A stretch of 64,000 bases of DNA from assembly GCF_046244385.1 (NCBI RefSeq), contig NZ_CP176366.1:2418001-2482000 (forward strand), given 5' to 3'. A program made the translations under genes and the position numbers. Source of the DNA: Methanospirillum stamsii. GTDB taxonomy: Archaea > Halobacteriota > Methanomicrobia > Methanomicrobiales > Methanospirillaceae. Position 1 is the first letter of the stretch, and each line of letters opens with the position of its first letter. The notes beneath the pieces were generated by a model. That model did not search any database. It had not been told where the DNA came from and saw only the letters and a program-made list of their open reading frames with translations. Positions 35,092-44,884 of this stretch are shown here, piece by piece.

Positions 35092-38000
35092 ATGGATGAC
35101 CGAAATTTTCGCATCCTCTATGTCGATGATGAGACTGACCTTCTCACAATAGGCAAGCTCTTCATGGAGCGGTATGGCAACCTTACCGTAGATACCTCTC
35201 CATCAGCCAGGGATGCCCTGGAAAAGATTGCACAAAACTCTTTTGATGGCATCGTTTCTGATTATCAGATGCCTGGAATGGACGGGATTGAGTTTCTTCA
35301 GGAAGTCCGGAGGCAATATGGTGATATTCCGTTTATCCTTTTTACCGGCAGGGGCAGGGAGGAGGTGGTCATTCAGGCGATTGATTTCGGGGTTGATTTT
35401 TATCTTCAGAAAGGAGGAGAACCAAAATCACAGTTTGCCGAACTGGTCCATAAAATCCGTCAGGCAGTGCGGAGAAAAGAAGCTGAACGGGCGATAAAGG
35501 CATCTGAAAAACGCCTCTCTGACATCATAGATTTTCTTCCGGACCCCACCTTTGCGATTGATGTCTCGGGGAAAGTTATTGCATGGAACCATGCCCTTGA
35601 AGAACTGACCGGGTCATCCTCTGCTGATATTATCGGAAAGGGCAAAGAAGAGTATAATACTATTATTTATGGCGAAGACCGCCCGGTGCTGATTGATCTG
35701 ATTGATGAACCGGATGATGTGATTCTTCAGTATTACTCCCATATTCAGAGATCCGGGACTTCCATCACTGCAGAGACCGAATATACTCATAAAAACGGTT
35801 CACACCTTCATATTCTGCTTAAGGTCAGCAGGCTGTATGATCAGGCCGGAACAATCGCCGGTGCAATTGAGTCTATCCGGGATATCACCCAACTAAAGCA
35901 GGCTGAGCGGGAGATTCGGAAGAGTGAGGAGCGATACCGTTCGGTTGTTAATGACCAGACTGAGATGATCGCCAGGTTTTCTCCGGAAGGAATAATCACC
36001 TTTACTAATGAAGCGTACCGCCAGTATTACGCACCACGGATTGGCCTTGAATTTCCTGTAGGGAAAAATATCCGGGATATCATGGAAATCAGCAATTATT
36101 CACAGGTTGATGCATTTTTCCAATCGCTGACACCTGAAACTCCTGTCCGGGAGATGGAACGGATGGTCCCGGGTAAGGATGGGAATACCTACTGGCAGAT
36201 CTGGGCGGTTCGTGCATTGTTTGATGAGGATGGGAATATTTCTGAATACCAGGTTGTTGGTCGTGATGTTACCGATAAGAAACTGGCCGAAGAGAAATTA
36301 CGGGTTGCATATGAACAGATTGCTGCAGATGAAGAAGAGCTCAGGGAAAAATATGAAGAACTTGCAAAAAGTGAGCAATTAGCCCGTGAAAGTGAAGAGC
36401 GGCTTGTCCAGGCCCAGGAGATAGCACACACCGGTGCATGGGAGTATAATCTTAAGACCGGAGTCATCTGGGGATCTGCAGAAGGTCTGGCAATCTTTGG
36501 CTATCCTCCTGTTGCCGGAGATTTCCCGATAGAGGATATTGAATCCTGCATCCCTGACCGTGAACGGGTGCATCAGACACTTGTTGATCTCCTTGAACAT
36601 GACACCCCGTATGACATTGAATATCTGATACAACCGGCAGATGGTTCAAAGCAGAAGTATATCCATTCACGGGCCAGATGTGAGCGGGATTCCAATGGGA
36701 ATATCATTCGTGTTCTTGGGGTTATTCAGGATATTACCGAGCGAAAAAAAGCCGAAAATGAGGTGGCGTTTAAAAATGTCATTCTGCAGACACAGCAGGA
36801 AGCAGCTCTTGATGGGATCCTCATTGTAGATAAGAATGGACTAATTCTTGGATATAATAAAAAATTTCAGGAAGTATGGGGAATTTCTGATGAGATTGTG
36901 TTATCCCGGAATGATGAGCAGGTTCTCTCTTCTGTCTTACATCTCCTTGCCGATCCGGATGAGTTCATATCGAGGGTCCGGTACCTGTATGAACATCCTG
37001 AAGAAAAGAGTTTTGAAGAGGTTGAACTTCAAAACGGAAGAATTTTGGAGAGATTTTCATCCCCGATGTATGGAGATGCCGGGGAATATTTCGGGCGTGT
37101 CTGGTACTTCCGGGATATTTCTGAGCGAAAACGTGCTGAAGAGGAACTTCAGGCAGCATATGAACAGATCCAGGCTTCTGAAGAGACGCTCCAGACTAAT
37201 TACCAGTTATTACTCTTAAAAGAACGGGCATTGCAGGAGAGTGAAAACCGGTTCAGATCCCTTTTTTCCCTTGCTCCTTATGCATGTGTGCTATATAATC
37301 AGAATGGAGTGCACCTGTTCAGCAATGCGTACCACGAAAAGATCACCGGATATTCCTCCGCCGAGATGGAGGGGAAAAGTGCCCGGGATTTTGATATCAT
37401 TTCGCCGAATGATCTGGACAGGATAACAGAGAAACTTAACCGGCAGGGGTATTTGGACGGGGAAGAGGTGACGATAAAGGCAAAGGATGGGACCATGAAG
37501 ACGGTTCTTTCTTCTGCGGTATTTATTCAATCCTGGGGAGAACGAGAGACTCTTTCGACGATGATAGATGTTTCTGAGCGGAGAAGGATAGAGGATTCAC
37601 TCAGGCGAAGTAATGATCAGATTACCGGAATTGCAAATACCATACCCGGTATCGTTTTCCAGTTTTATGCAAAGGAATCCGGCGAGTTTGGTCTTTCCTA
37701 TGTGAGCAGCCGGGTAGGTGAAATTCTTGGAATCTCCGGGGATTTCTCTACGTTTCTTCAAAAATTCATCGACGGGATTGTTCCGGAAGACCGGACACGT
37801 TTTTCCGCATCAATACAGCAGGCCGTGAAAAATGAAACAAAGTGGGAGTTTGAAGGCAGATTCAGACGCCCGGATGGTCACATTATTTATTTGCGTGGAA
37901 TTTCTGCTCCGGTAAGGGAACAGAATGAGTTACTATATAGTGGGGTCATTCTTGATATTACGGCTGAAAAAGAGGCTGATAAGTCACTGCAATCGGAACG

Positions 38001-38367
38001 ACTCTTCTCTCGGTTATTGCTTGATATTTCTCCGGTCTTTATCGTCGCAATCGGTGCTAATGGAAAAACGCTCATGATGAACCGGATGCTTCTTGATATC
38101 CTGGAGTATTCTGAAGAAGAAGTGATAGGGAAAGACTATCTGACTACTTTTGTTCCTCCGGAAGATCATGAGATGGTTTCTGATGTTTTCCAAAAAATTG
38201 TTGGCGATACCTCTACAACTCTGAATGAAAACCGGATTGTGAGTAAATCCGGAAAGATCTACCTGGTGGAATGGCGGGGACGACCGGTCCTGTATCCTTC
38301 AGGAGAACTTGATTTCTTCGTTGGTATCGGGATAGATATCACCCGGGAGAAAGGAAAGAACGAGTAA
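35092..38367 (+). CDS. Receiver-PASx7 protein without a transmitter
   Basis: A 1091-residue cytoplasmic protein. The receiver is complete (VDDE, Asp 57 in VSDYQMPGMDG, FTGRG, LQKGG). Seven PAS domains follow (FLPDPTFAIDVSG, DQTEMIARFSPEG, TGAWEYNLKTG, ALDGILIVDKNG, APYACVLYNQNG, IPGIVFQFYAKES, ISPVFIVAIGANG), with coiled coils after PAS 2 and PAS 4. It stops right after the last PAS/PAC (VGIGIDITREKGKNE). There is no DHp helix, ATPase domain or other output, and the downstream 141 bases encode none, so this is not a frameshifted kinase. It may receive phosphate from neighbouring kinases and signal through PAS-mediated dimerisation (inference). PAS 5-6 are paralogous to PAS 1-2 of the protein at 28349. 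Confidence 0.92.
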   Translation: MDDRNFRILYVDDETDLLTIGKLFMERYGNLTVDTSPSARDALEKIAQNSFDGIVSDYQMPGMDGIEFLQEVRRQYGDIPFILFTGRGREEVVIQAIDFGVDFYLQKGGEPKSQFAELVHKIRQAVRRKEAERAIKASEKRLSDIIDFLPDPTFAIDVSGKVIAWNHALEELTGSSSADIIGKGKEEYNTIIYGEDRPVLIDLIDEPDDVILQYYSHIQRSGTSITAETEYTHKNGSHLHILLKVSRLYDQAGTIAGAIESIRDITQLKQAEREIRKSEERYRSVVNDQTEMIARFSPEGIITFTNEAYRQYYAPRIGLEFPVGKNIRDIMEISNYSQVDAFFQSLTPETPVREMERMVPGKDGNTYWQIWAVRALFDEDGNISEYQVVGRDVTDKKLAEEKLRVAYEQIAADEEELREKYEELAKSEQLARESEERLVQAQEIAHTGAWEYNLKTGVIWGSAEGLAIFGYPPVAGDFPIEDIESCIPDRERVHQTLVDLLEHDTPYDIEYLIQPADGSKQKYIHSRARCERDSNGNIIRVLGVIQDITERKKAENEVAFKNVILQTQQEAALDGILIVDKNGLILGYNKKFQEVWGISDEIVLSRNDEQVLSSVLHLLADPDEFISRVRYLYEHPEEKSFEEVELQNGRILERFSSPMYGDAGEYFGRVWYFRDISERKRAEEELQAAYEQIQASEETLQTNYQLLLLKERALQESENRFRSLFSLAPYACVLYNQNGVHLFSNAYHEKITGYSSAEMEGKSARDFDIISPNDLDRITEKLNRQGYLDGEEVTIKAKDGTMKTVLSSAVFIQSWGERETLSTMIDVSERRRIEDSLRRSNDQITGIANTIPGIVFQFYAKESGEFGLSYVSSRVGEILGISGDFSTFLQKFIDGIVPEDRTRFSASIQQAVKNETKWEFEGRFRRPDGHIIYLRGISAPVREQNELLYSGVILDITAEKEADKSLQSERLFSRLLLDISPVFIVAIGANGKTLMMNRMLLDILEYSEEEVIGKDYLTTFVPPEDHEMVSDVFQKIVGDTSTTLNENRIVSKSGKIYLVEWRGRPVLYPSGELDFFVGIGIDITREKGKNE

Positions 38368-38508
38368 TTTTCCCTAGTTTTCTTCAATATTTTAGCATTA
38401 TACCTTTTTCAGGCTAATGGAAGGTTCAGTTTTTCACTGCAAAAAATCTTGTAAAACCGGATACTTCAAACGATTTCGGAAATTAATGGTTTTTTCCGGT
38501 AATAATTA

Positions 38509-40644
38509 TCACAACAAATTATTCTCCGGATAATTGTTACCGTTCATATTTTTTTCCGATTCTTCCCACTTGAATTTACCATTAGGAACTTGCATCTCAA
38601 ATTGGACACCAGTTCCATATTCACCGGTTTCATGAATGAGAATTCCTGTAATTGAAAGAATCTCTCGTATGAGAAAAAGACCAAGACCGGTATTTTTTCC
38701 AAATCCCTTATTAAAGATCTTTTCTTTATCGTCCCTCTGAATACCTCCGCCGTTATCTTCATAACAGACAAATAGCGAGTCACCTTTTTTATAACTGGTA
38801 AACCTGATAAACGAGATATTAGTTCCGTGTCTGATGGAGTTATCAATAAGGTTATAAATTACTTTTTCAAGCATTTTGTCAGCAAAAATTATTAGTCCCA
38901 TAATTTCTGATATGAGTGTAATCCCGGAAAGGAGTTCCTGGATGGAATGTTTTTGCAGGATTTCCTCGATAGATTGCCAGGAAGGCGCCGAATTTCCCAG
39001 ATTCTGATAATATCCGGTGAATTCGATGAGGTATTGAATCTCCCTGGTTGCATTTTTTATGGCATTTAATTTTAGAGCCATTTGGGTATCCGCTATTTCA
39101 TCCTCTAATATATCAGAATAAGAATATGCTATCATGACGAGATTTAAAATATCATGCCTGGTTATGCTGTTTAAAATTTTAAGTTTGTGGTTTACCTGGG
39201 CGATTGCTTCATGTGCACGCCTGATTTGATCAATATCATGGATTTGGATAAGGATACAGGGTTCATTCTGAATTGTGATATGGGAAAGGGCAACTTCTGC
39301 AATAAATGGAGATCCGACATTATTTTTAAACGTAATTTCTTTTCGTACTACATGAATATCCAGATTGTCTCCCTGATCTGGAGGAATGATAAGTGTAGAC
39401 AGGAGTGATAATGCCGTTTCTTCAATATTTTTCCCAATAATTTCCCTGTGACTCTGCCCAAATACTTTTTCAAACCCCATATTCACATTTATTATCCGGT
39501 TTTGAGAATTTATGATGATTATAGGGTCAGGGGTTTCTTTGAAAATAGAAACAAATTTAATTTCGTTTTCTTTCAGAGCCCGTTCAAAACTTTTTCTTTC
39601 GGTTATGTCGGTGAGAACCAAAAGAATTGCTATACCTTTTTGGTATTCTATCGAAGTTCCTCTTACGATGACCGTGATTCTTTTTTTATCTTTTGTGATA
39701 AGATCGGTTTCATACATTGCCATTTCATTTCCATTCAGTCTGGAAGTGATGGTTTCTGAAATTTTTTTCCGTAATTCTTCCGGGATAATGGTTAATATTG
39801 ATTTTCCAATGATCTCTTCCGGATTATATCCGAGGACATCAGATACTGATGGATTCACATAAAGGATCTGTCTGTCCTGACCATACACAATGATATAATT
39901 CGGCAGGTTTTCCACAAGTCCACGGTTAAACAATTCACTAGTTCTTAATGCTCTAATTAATTTTTTCTGTTCAATATTACTTTCAAGCAGCACCGTGTCT
40001 TCGTGTTCCTTGAGGAGGAGGAGAAATCCAATACCACTAACGAGCATGATAAAAAAAAGAATAAACCCGGAGAGTGATTGTGTAAAATTACCTGTCAATA
40101 TGGTAAAATCAGAAGATTCTGAAAAATACGCATAAACTCCGCGAAAAATTAGTATGGCACAAAGAAATATGTACATTACACCTATTGCTTTTCGAAGTCG
40201 TGATCCGGAGGGATGAGTAAGCAAAAAGAAGGAACATGTGATGAAAATTGCAACTATGTTGCATGAACAAATTATTATTCTGATGTTTGAAGGTGCATAG
40301 GAAAAAACCAGGAATAATATGATGCTTACTGCTGCAAGAATTGTGAATATTTTTTTTGAATGATGTATTTGTCTGGTTGAATTGGTGATTGCAAGAGTTT
40401 CGAGTGCAAAACCTGCAAAAAGTATGGAATTCGCAATTTGAACTGAAAGATAGTAGGGAATAGTCTCCCGGATTGCAAAGAGGAGCCATGCAAGGCTCTG
40501 GAGTAGTTTTCCTCCAATGAACTGATAATATTGGTGGTTGTTTTCCGGGAGAATTTTATATGATACCAGGACAACAACTGCGGTAAGATTTCCAAAAAAC
40601 AACAGGATCATCACCGTCTGAACGTCCAAATCTGTAAATGGCAT
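38509..40644 (-). CDS. Seven-TM PASx2 sensor histidine kinase
   Basis: A 711-residue membrane kinase without a receiver. The first 215 residues hold about seven hydrophobic helices (e.g. TVMILLFFGNLTAVVVLVS, IFTILAAVSIILFLVFSY, FILFFIMLVSGIGFLLLL), forming a membrane sensor. A coiled segment leads to PAS 1 (NLPNYIIVYGQDR) and PAS 2 (TPDPIIIINSQNR), then ITRHDILNLVMIAYS, the IEFTGYYQNLGNSAPSW motif, and an ATPase domain with NLIDNSIRHG, EDNGGGI and GLGLFLIRE. The codons and protein look more AT-rich and Lys/Asn-rich than in neighbouring kinases. It stands alone, convergent with the gene at 35092. The stimulus is unknown. Confidence 0.9.
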   Translation of the reverse strand: MPFTDLDVQTVMILLFFGNLTAVVVLVSYKILPENNHQYYQFIGGKLLQSLAWLLFAIRETIPYYLSVQIANSILFAGFALETLAITNSTRQIHHSKKIFTILAAVSIILFLVFSYAPSNIRIIICSCNIVAIFITCSFFLLTHPSGSRLRKAIGVMYIFLCAILIFRGVYAYFSESSDFTILTGNFTQSLSGFILFFIMLVSGIGFLLLLKEHEDTVLLESNIEQKKLIRALRTSELFNRGLVENLPNYIIVYGQDRQILYVNPSVSDVLGYNPEEIIGKSILTIIPEELRKKISETITSRLNGNEMAMYETDLITKDKKRITVIVRGTSIEYQKGIAILLVLTDITERKSFERALKENEIKFVSIFKETPDPIIIINSQNRIINVNMGFEKVFGQSHREIIGKNIEETALSLLSTLIIPPDQGDNLDIHVVRKEITFKNNVGSPFIAEVALSHITIQNEPCILIQIHDIDQIRRAHEAIAQVNHKLKILNSITRHDILNLVMIAYSYSDILEDEIADTQMALKLNAIKNATREIQYLIEFTGYYQNLGNSAPSWQSIEEILQKHSIQELLSGITLISEIMGLIIFADKMLEKVIYNLIDNSIRHGTNISFIRFTSYKKGDSLFVCYEDNGGGIQRDDKEKIFNKGFGKNTGLGLFLIREILSITGILIHETGEYGTGVQFEMQVPNGKFKWEESEKNMNGNNYPENNLL

Positions 40645-40889
40645 CTTTTACTCCGTTCAATAAAATTTCCTGATAATCCCGGTCAGTTCAATAATACTGG
40701 TTTAACTCAGGTTTTTGTCTGATGAATAATATTATTTCAGTTACTTTCTTTTATATATACGGTTGCCTCTGCCTACTATAGTAGGTTATGGATGGTTTAG
40801 AAATAATCCGATTGGAACGGTGAATAGAGATTGACAAAAACACGAAACTTTTGAAGGTATCATTGAGTGAAAAAAGGTTGATTGTATCT

Positions 40890-42341
40890 TTATTCTTCAT
40901 CCATAAGTATTTTAAGTTCTTCTGCTCCCGGAGTCCATGAAGGTTTTTTAATCCGGTTAAAGACAATTGCCGGGAGAAATACAATACAAAATACTGCAAC
41001 AATCATCCCGATTACATATATCGTGGTAATATCTCCGGAAAAACCGGCACTGTCCGGTGGCAGGAATCCGACAAGAAATGCAAAGAAAACTGATAAAAAC
41101 CCGATTCCTGCAATGATCCAAAGTCCGGGTGTTCCTCCTGGAAGTTTGAACGGCCGTGGTGTGTCCGGATAGGTTTTTCGGAGTTGTATCACTGCAGCAA
41201 AGAGGAACAGGTACATAATACAGTTAACCAGGGTGGTAATTGCAGTCATTACCCAGTATCCTTCATTCATTGAAGGAAACAGGACCATTATCAGGGCAAA
41301 AACAGAAGATATTACTGCCTGAACAATGAGCACTCCGGTTGGAATCCCGTGGTTATTCATCTTCCTGAAGAAGGGTGGAAGATCTCCGTTCATTGCTGCA
41401 GGCAATAACCCCTTGGCAGGACCGATAAGCCAGGTTGAAAGTTGTGCGATAATTCCTACTACCAGTAAAAATCCGACCGGAATAATTGCCCACCCGATAT
41501 TGAACTCCTGAAACATGAGGGCGAAAGTTTCGGTAATCCCACTGTTCAGGTTTAGTTTACTGACCGGAACAACAAATGCAACGGCGAGTGTTGCAATAAT
41601 GGAAATAATACAGATGATTCCGGCGGAGAGAAACATTGCAAGGGGAAAATCCTTTGCCGGATTTCTGGTTTCGGTCGCATGATACCCTGCCATCTCCATT
41701 CCGGCAAACATCAGGATCATGCTTGCTGCAAAGATCATCGACTGGATATTCAATCCGGGTAAAAAAGCATCAAAGGTAAATGCAGGGATCTGGATGTTTT
41801 TTCCCTGGACTATCCAGACTCCCATCATGCCCATGAGGAGGACTGATGGTATAATTGCCCCGAGCAGTGTTCCAACTGAACTTAAAAGAGAAGAAGCCCT
41901 GGTCCCAAAGAAGTTAAATCCGGTAACTATCCAGAAAATACTGAGCATTGCTACTGCCATAAATACCGAATTATTTTGCAGGGCAGGTGCCAGGATGGTG
42001 TAGGCAAGGGTTGCTGCAAAAAAGGAGAGAACGGTCGGGAACCAGACGAGGTTATTAACCCATCCGCACCATATCGCAATAAAACCGTTTTTATCCCCAA
42101 ACGCCCGTTTAATCCAGGCATATATCCCTCCGTGTTCCGGCCAGGTGGATGCAAGTTCGGCTCCGACCAGAGAGATAGGAATCAGGAAACAGATGGTAAA
42201 GAGGAGATACCAGAATATGGATGTCCATCCTTCCACGGCCATAGTTGGAAAATTCCGGAGAGATAGTACTGCGGCGACATTTATCATCGCGAGGGAGATA
42301 ATTCCAAGGGTTTTTTTGCTATTCTTCTCCTGATTACTCAT
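40890..42341 (-). CDS. APC-family amino-acid antiporter, GadC/AdiC-like
   Basis: A 483-residue polytopic membrane protein with about twelve hydrophobic helices. GAELASTWPEHGGIYAWIKRAFG is the signature of the glutamate:GABA-type antiporter branch of the APC family, and FLPPD near the C-terminus recurs there. Such antiporters swap an amino acid for its decarboxylation product, exporting a proton equivalent. ATG at 42341 is chosen because it overlaps the stop of the upstream decarboxylase gene as ATGA, giving translational coupling; a longer frame to 42362 would run inside that gene. The likely exchange is arginine for agmatine, given the partner enzyme (inference). Confidence 0.87.
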   Translation of the reverse strand: MSNQEKNSKKTLGIISLAMINVAAVLSLRNFPTMAVEGWTSIFWYLLFTICFLIPISLVGAELASTWPEHGGIYAWIKRAFGDKNGFIAIWCGWVNNLVWFPTVLSFFAATLAYTILAPALQNNSVFMAVAMLSIFWIVTGFNFFGTRASSLLSSVGTLLGAIIPSVLLMGMMGVWIVQGKNIQIPAFTFDAFLPGLNIQSMIFAASMILMFAGMEMAGYHATETRNPAKDFPLAMFLSAGIICIISIIATLAVAFVVPVSKLNLNSGITETFALMFQEFNIGWAIIPVGFLLVVGIIAQLSTWLIGPAKGLLPAAMNGDLPPFFRKMNNHGIPTGVLIVQAVISSVFALIMVLFPSMNEGYWVMTAITTLVNCIMYLFLFAAVIQLRKTYPDTPRPFKLPGGTPGLWIIAGIGFLSVFFAFLVGFLPPDSAGFSGDITTIYVIGMIVAVFCIVFLPAIVFNRIKKPSWTPGAEELKILMDEE

Positions 42342-44614
42342 AATACATCCTCCCGGATACAATAGATATGGTACTGCCCGTCTTTTACTTCAACTCCATG
42401 AATATCATGGGAGAATCCGGGAAACTGCCGGTCAAATTCTTCGAGTGTCCGGAGATATGAGAGGATTGGCTCGGTATTCAGTCCGGCATTTTCACCAGGC
42501 ATCAGAACTGGAATTCCGGGTGGGTACGGCACGACTCCTGTAGCAACAACCCGGTTTTCCATATCAGAAACAGGGATTGATTCCACTTCACCCCTGACCA
42601 GGTGACGGTATGCTTCTGCCGGGGTCATGACCGGACAGGGAAGAATAGCACATGCCTGATTTCCGAGAATTGTCTGATTATTTCCTGCGATATACTGGTG
42701 CATCTGGTCTGCCAGTTCCTGGATGGTAAGGTCTTGATATCGCTGTGGCCAGTTTTCCACGAGGTCCAAAAATATCTCCTTTACCGGAACATTTTCCTCG
42801 AACTGGCGTTTAAACTCAAAAAATTCTGAAACCAGTGTACCCCATTTTCCATTGGTAATTCCCATGGAAAAGAGGAATAAAATGTTATAATCTCCTGATT
42901 TTTCGTTAATAATCCCCTTTGTATCAAGGAATTTAACTACGAGTGCTGCGGGAATTCCAAAATCCTCAAATGATTCATCTGCATTAATTCCCGGACAGAG
43001 TACAGTTACCTTGATGGGATCGAGCATTGCCCAGTCTTTGGGGATATCTTTGAATCCATGCCAGGATTCTCCCGGATGAAGGGTCCAATTTGATGGGTTG
43101 GTGGCGAGTTCAACAGGTGGAACATCCTTAAATGGTGTTTTTTCTTTTTCTCCGGGCAATTGTATGGATTCAGGCTGCCATACTTCAAACCACCAGTCTG
43201 AAGGATTGTCTTCTTTAATTGTTGAACTGATACGAGCCATCATCTGGCGGAATCGGATTGCTTCATCTATTGACTCACGGGTAAGAAGATGTCCTCCGTC
43301 ATCCATCATTTTTGATGATACGTCCAGAGATGCTATGATTGGATAGAATGGAGAAGTTGAGGCATGCATCATGAATGCCTCGTTGAAGAGATCCTTTTCT
43401 ACCTGAGTTCGTCCTTCCCTGACATGAAGCATGGATGCCTGAGAAAATGCTGCCAGAAGCTTATGGGTTGACTGGGTGGCAAATACTGTAGGAGCCGATA
43501 AATCGCCTTTTGATTCTTCCCGCATGCCAAATCGTCCGGAATAAATCGGGTTAAATCGGGCATATCCATACCATGCTTCATCGAAATGAATATTGTCAAC
43601 GCTTGCTCCAAGATATGTTTCCACACCTTTTGCATCATAACAGAGGCCGTCATAGGTAGAATTCGTAACAACTGCAATCCTGGGTTTGCATCCATGGTCC
43701 GCAACCAGCGGATTGGAAGAAATCTTTCTTTTAATTTCTTCCGGTTCCATCTCCTTTGGGTATATCGGGCCAAGAATTCCATATCTGTTACGGGACGGAA
43801 TCATGTATACCGGAGTACCATGATTCATGGTAATGGCATGTTCAATGGATTTGTGACAGTTCCGGTCAACAAGTACAATATCATCCCTGGTAACCATTGC
43901 TGTATGAATAATCCGGTTGGATGTGGATGTTCCGTTTGTTACAAAGTACGTCCGGTCGGCACCAAAGACCTGTGCAGCATATTCTTCTGCTTTTCCAATC
44001 GGTCCGGAATGATCAAGAAGGGAACCCAGTTCACCGACAGAAATTGAAAGATCAGATCGAAATAATTCTTCTCCAAAAAATTCATGGAAAAGTCGTCCAA
44101 TAGGAGATTTGAGAAATGCTGTACCTCCGGTGTGACCTGGTGTATGCCAGGAGTATTCATGATCTTCAGAAAAATGTACGAGTTCTGAAAACATGGGTGG
44201 CAATAATGTTGCCCGGTACCGTTTGGCAGCGGCGTCAATTCGTCCTGCAATAAACTCCGAAGTATCACCGAGGATCCAGATATACTCATTCACCTCTTTG
44301 ACGATTTCAACTGGAATATGGGATAAAACTTCAGGTTCGGTCATCAGGAAAATTGGAATATTTTCATGTCTGCTTCGTAAGAGACTTACTATTTCGGGTG
44401 TTTTTTCCGGATCCCATGCGACAACCACACAATCAAATCCGGTCCCAATGGCCACCGGACCAAATTGCAACCCTTCCAGGTCCGGAACCCTGTTTACGGT
44501 TATGTGATAGCTTTTCAGATGTTCAACAAGAGCTTTTGTCATTTGTGCATAAGCCGTATCACTTGAGATATCTGTCCCAATCAGGATAACCGTAAGGTTT
44601 TCTTCAGGATTCAT
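42338..44614 (-). CDS. adiA: PLP-dependent Orn/Lys/Arg decarboxylase, AdiA-like (probable arginine decarboxylase)
   Basis: A 758-residue fold-I decarboxylase with the wing domain, PLP core and C-terminal domain of the biodegradative family. Visible are HTPGHTGGTAFLKSP, the PLP-binding VDRNCHKSIEH, FDEAWYGYARFNP and the Schiff-base Lys in TQSTHKLLAAFSQAS. HPGESWHGFKDIP and SRNRYGILGPIYP are especially AdiA-like, favouring arginine as substrate and agmatine plus CO2 as products; ornithine or lysine cannot be excluded. The start at 44614 follows AAGGAG at good spacing; upstream in-frame candidates lack an RBS. It forms a coupled operon with the antiporter and lies divergent to a MerR gene. Such acid-resistance/energy modules are best known in bacteria, so transfer is plausible. 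Confidence 0.88.
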   Translation of the reverse strand: MNPEENLTVILIGTDISSDTAYAQMTKALVEHLKSYHITVNRVPDLEGLQFGPVAIGTGFDCVVVAWDPEKTPEIVSLLRSRHENIPIFLMTEPEVLSHIPVEIVKEVNEYIWILGDTSEFIAGRIDAAAKRYRATLLPPMFSELVHFSEDHEYSWHTPGHTGGTAFLKSPIGRLFHEFFGEELFRSDLSISVGELGSLLDHSGPIGKAEEYAAQVFGADRTYFVTNGTSTSNRIIHTAMVTRDDIVLVDRNCHKSIEHAITMNHGTPVYMIPSRNRYGILGPIYPKEMEPEEIKRKISSNPLVADHGCKPRIAVVTNSTYDGLCYDAKGVETYLGASVDNIHFDEAWYGYARFNPIYSGRFGMREESKGDLSAPTVFATQSTHKLLAAFSQASMLHVREGRTQVEKDLFNEAFMMHASTSPFYPIIASLDVSSKMMDDGGHLLTRESIDEAIRFRQMMARISSTIKEDNPSDWWFEVWQPESIQLPGEKEKTPFKDVPPVELATNPSNWTLHPGESWHGFKDIPKDWAMLDPIKVTVLCPGINADESFEDFGIPAALVVKFLDTKGIINEKSGDYNILFLFSMGITNGKWGTLVSEFFEFKRQFEENVPVKEIFLDLVENWPQRYQDLTIQELADQMHQYIAGNNQTILGNQACAILPCPVMTPAEAYRHLVRGEVESIPVSDMENRVVATGVVPYPPGIPVLMPGENAGLNTEPILSYLRTLEEFDRQFPGFSHDIHGVEVKDGQYHIYCIREDVL

Positions 44615-44823
44615 GTTTAACTCCTTAAAGTTCATACCTAAAACCAAGATTCCGGGGATAAGAATAAATGGAATTCTTGTCGACTAGATATTAAAAATTA
44701 TCCCTAAAAAAATGAATGATGTATGATGATATATCTAAATAGTATTGATGGATGGAGGATACTTTGTATCAGGGAGTCGATAGATGGGTTTCTTGAAGTA
44801 ATATTCAGAGCCCGGATATTAGA

Positions 44824-44849
44824 TTTTTAAAAGTTTTCCCCGGGGGAAA
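44824..44849 (+). promoter_or_regulatory. TATA-like box and perfect palindrome before the MerR gene
   Basis: TTTTTAAAAG (44824-44833) is a TATA-like box. It is followed by a 15-base perfect palindrome, TTTCCCC-G-GGGGAAA (44835-44849), 36 bases before the chosen MerR start. An operator just downstream of a TATA box would block transcription initiation, so autoregulation by the MerR protein, possibly also affecting the divergent decarboxylase operon, is likely (inference). Confidence 0.5.
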
Positions 44850-44884
44850 CTCCGGTCATCTATACCTCTTTGTATCTCATATGT

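Noticed and set aside
38544..38846. Frames antisense to or out of phase with kinase ATPase domains
   Set aside because: Many 60-200 codon frames lie over the conserved transmitter and PAS regions on other frames; they follow the bias of the real gene and are shadows.
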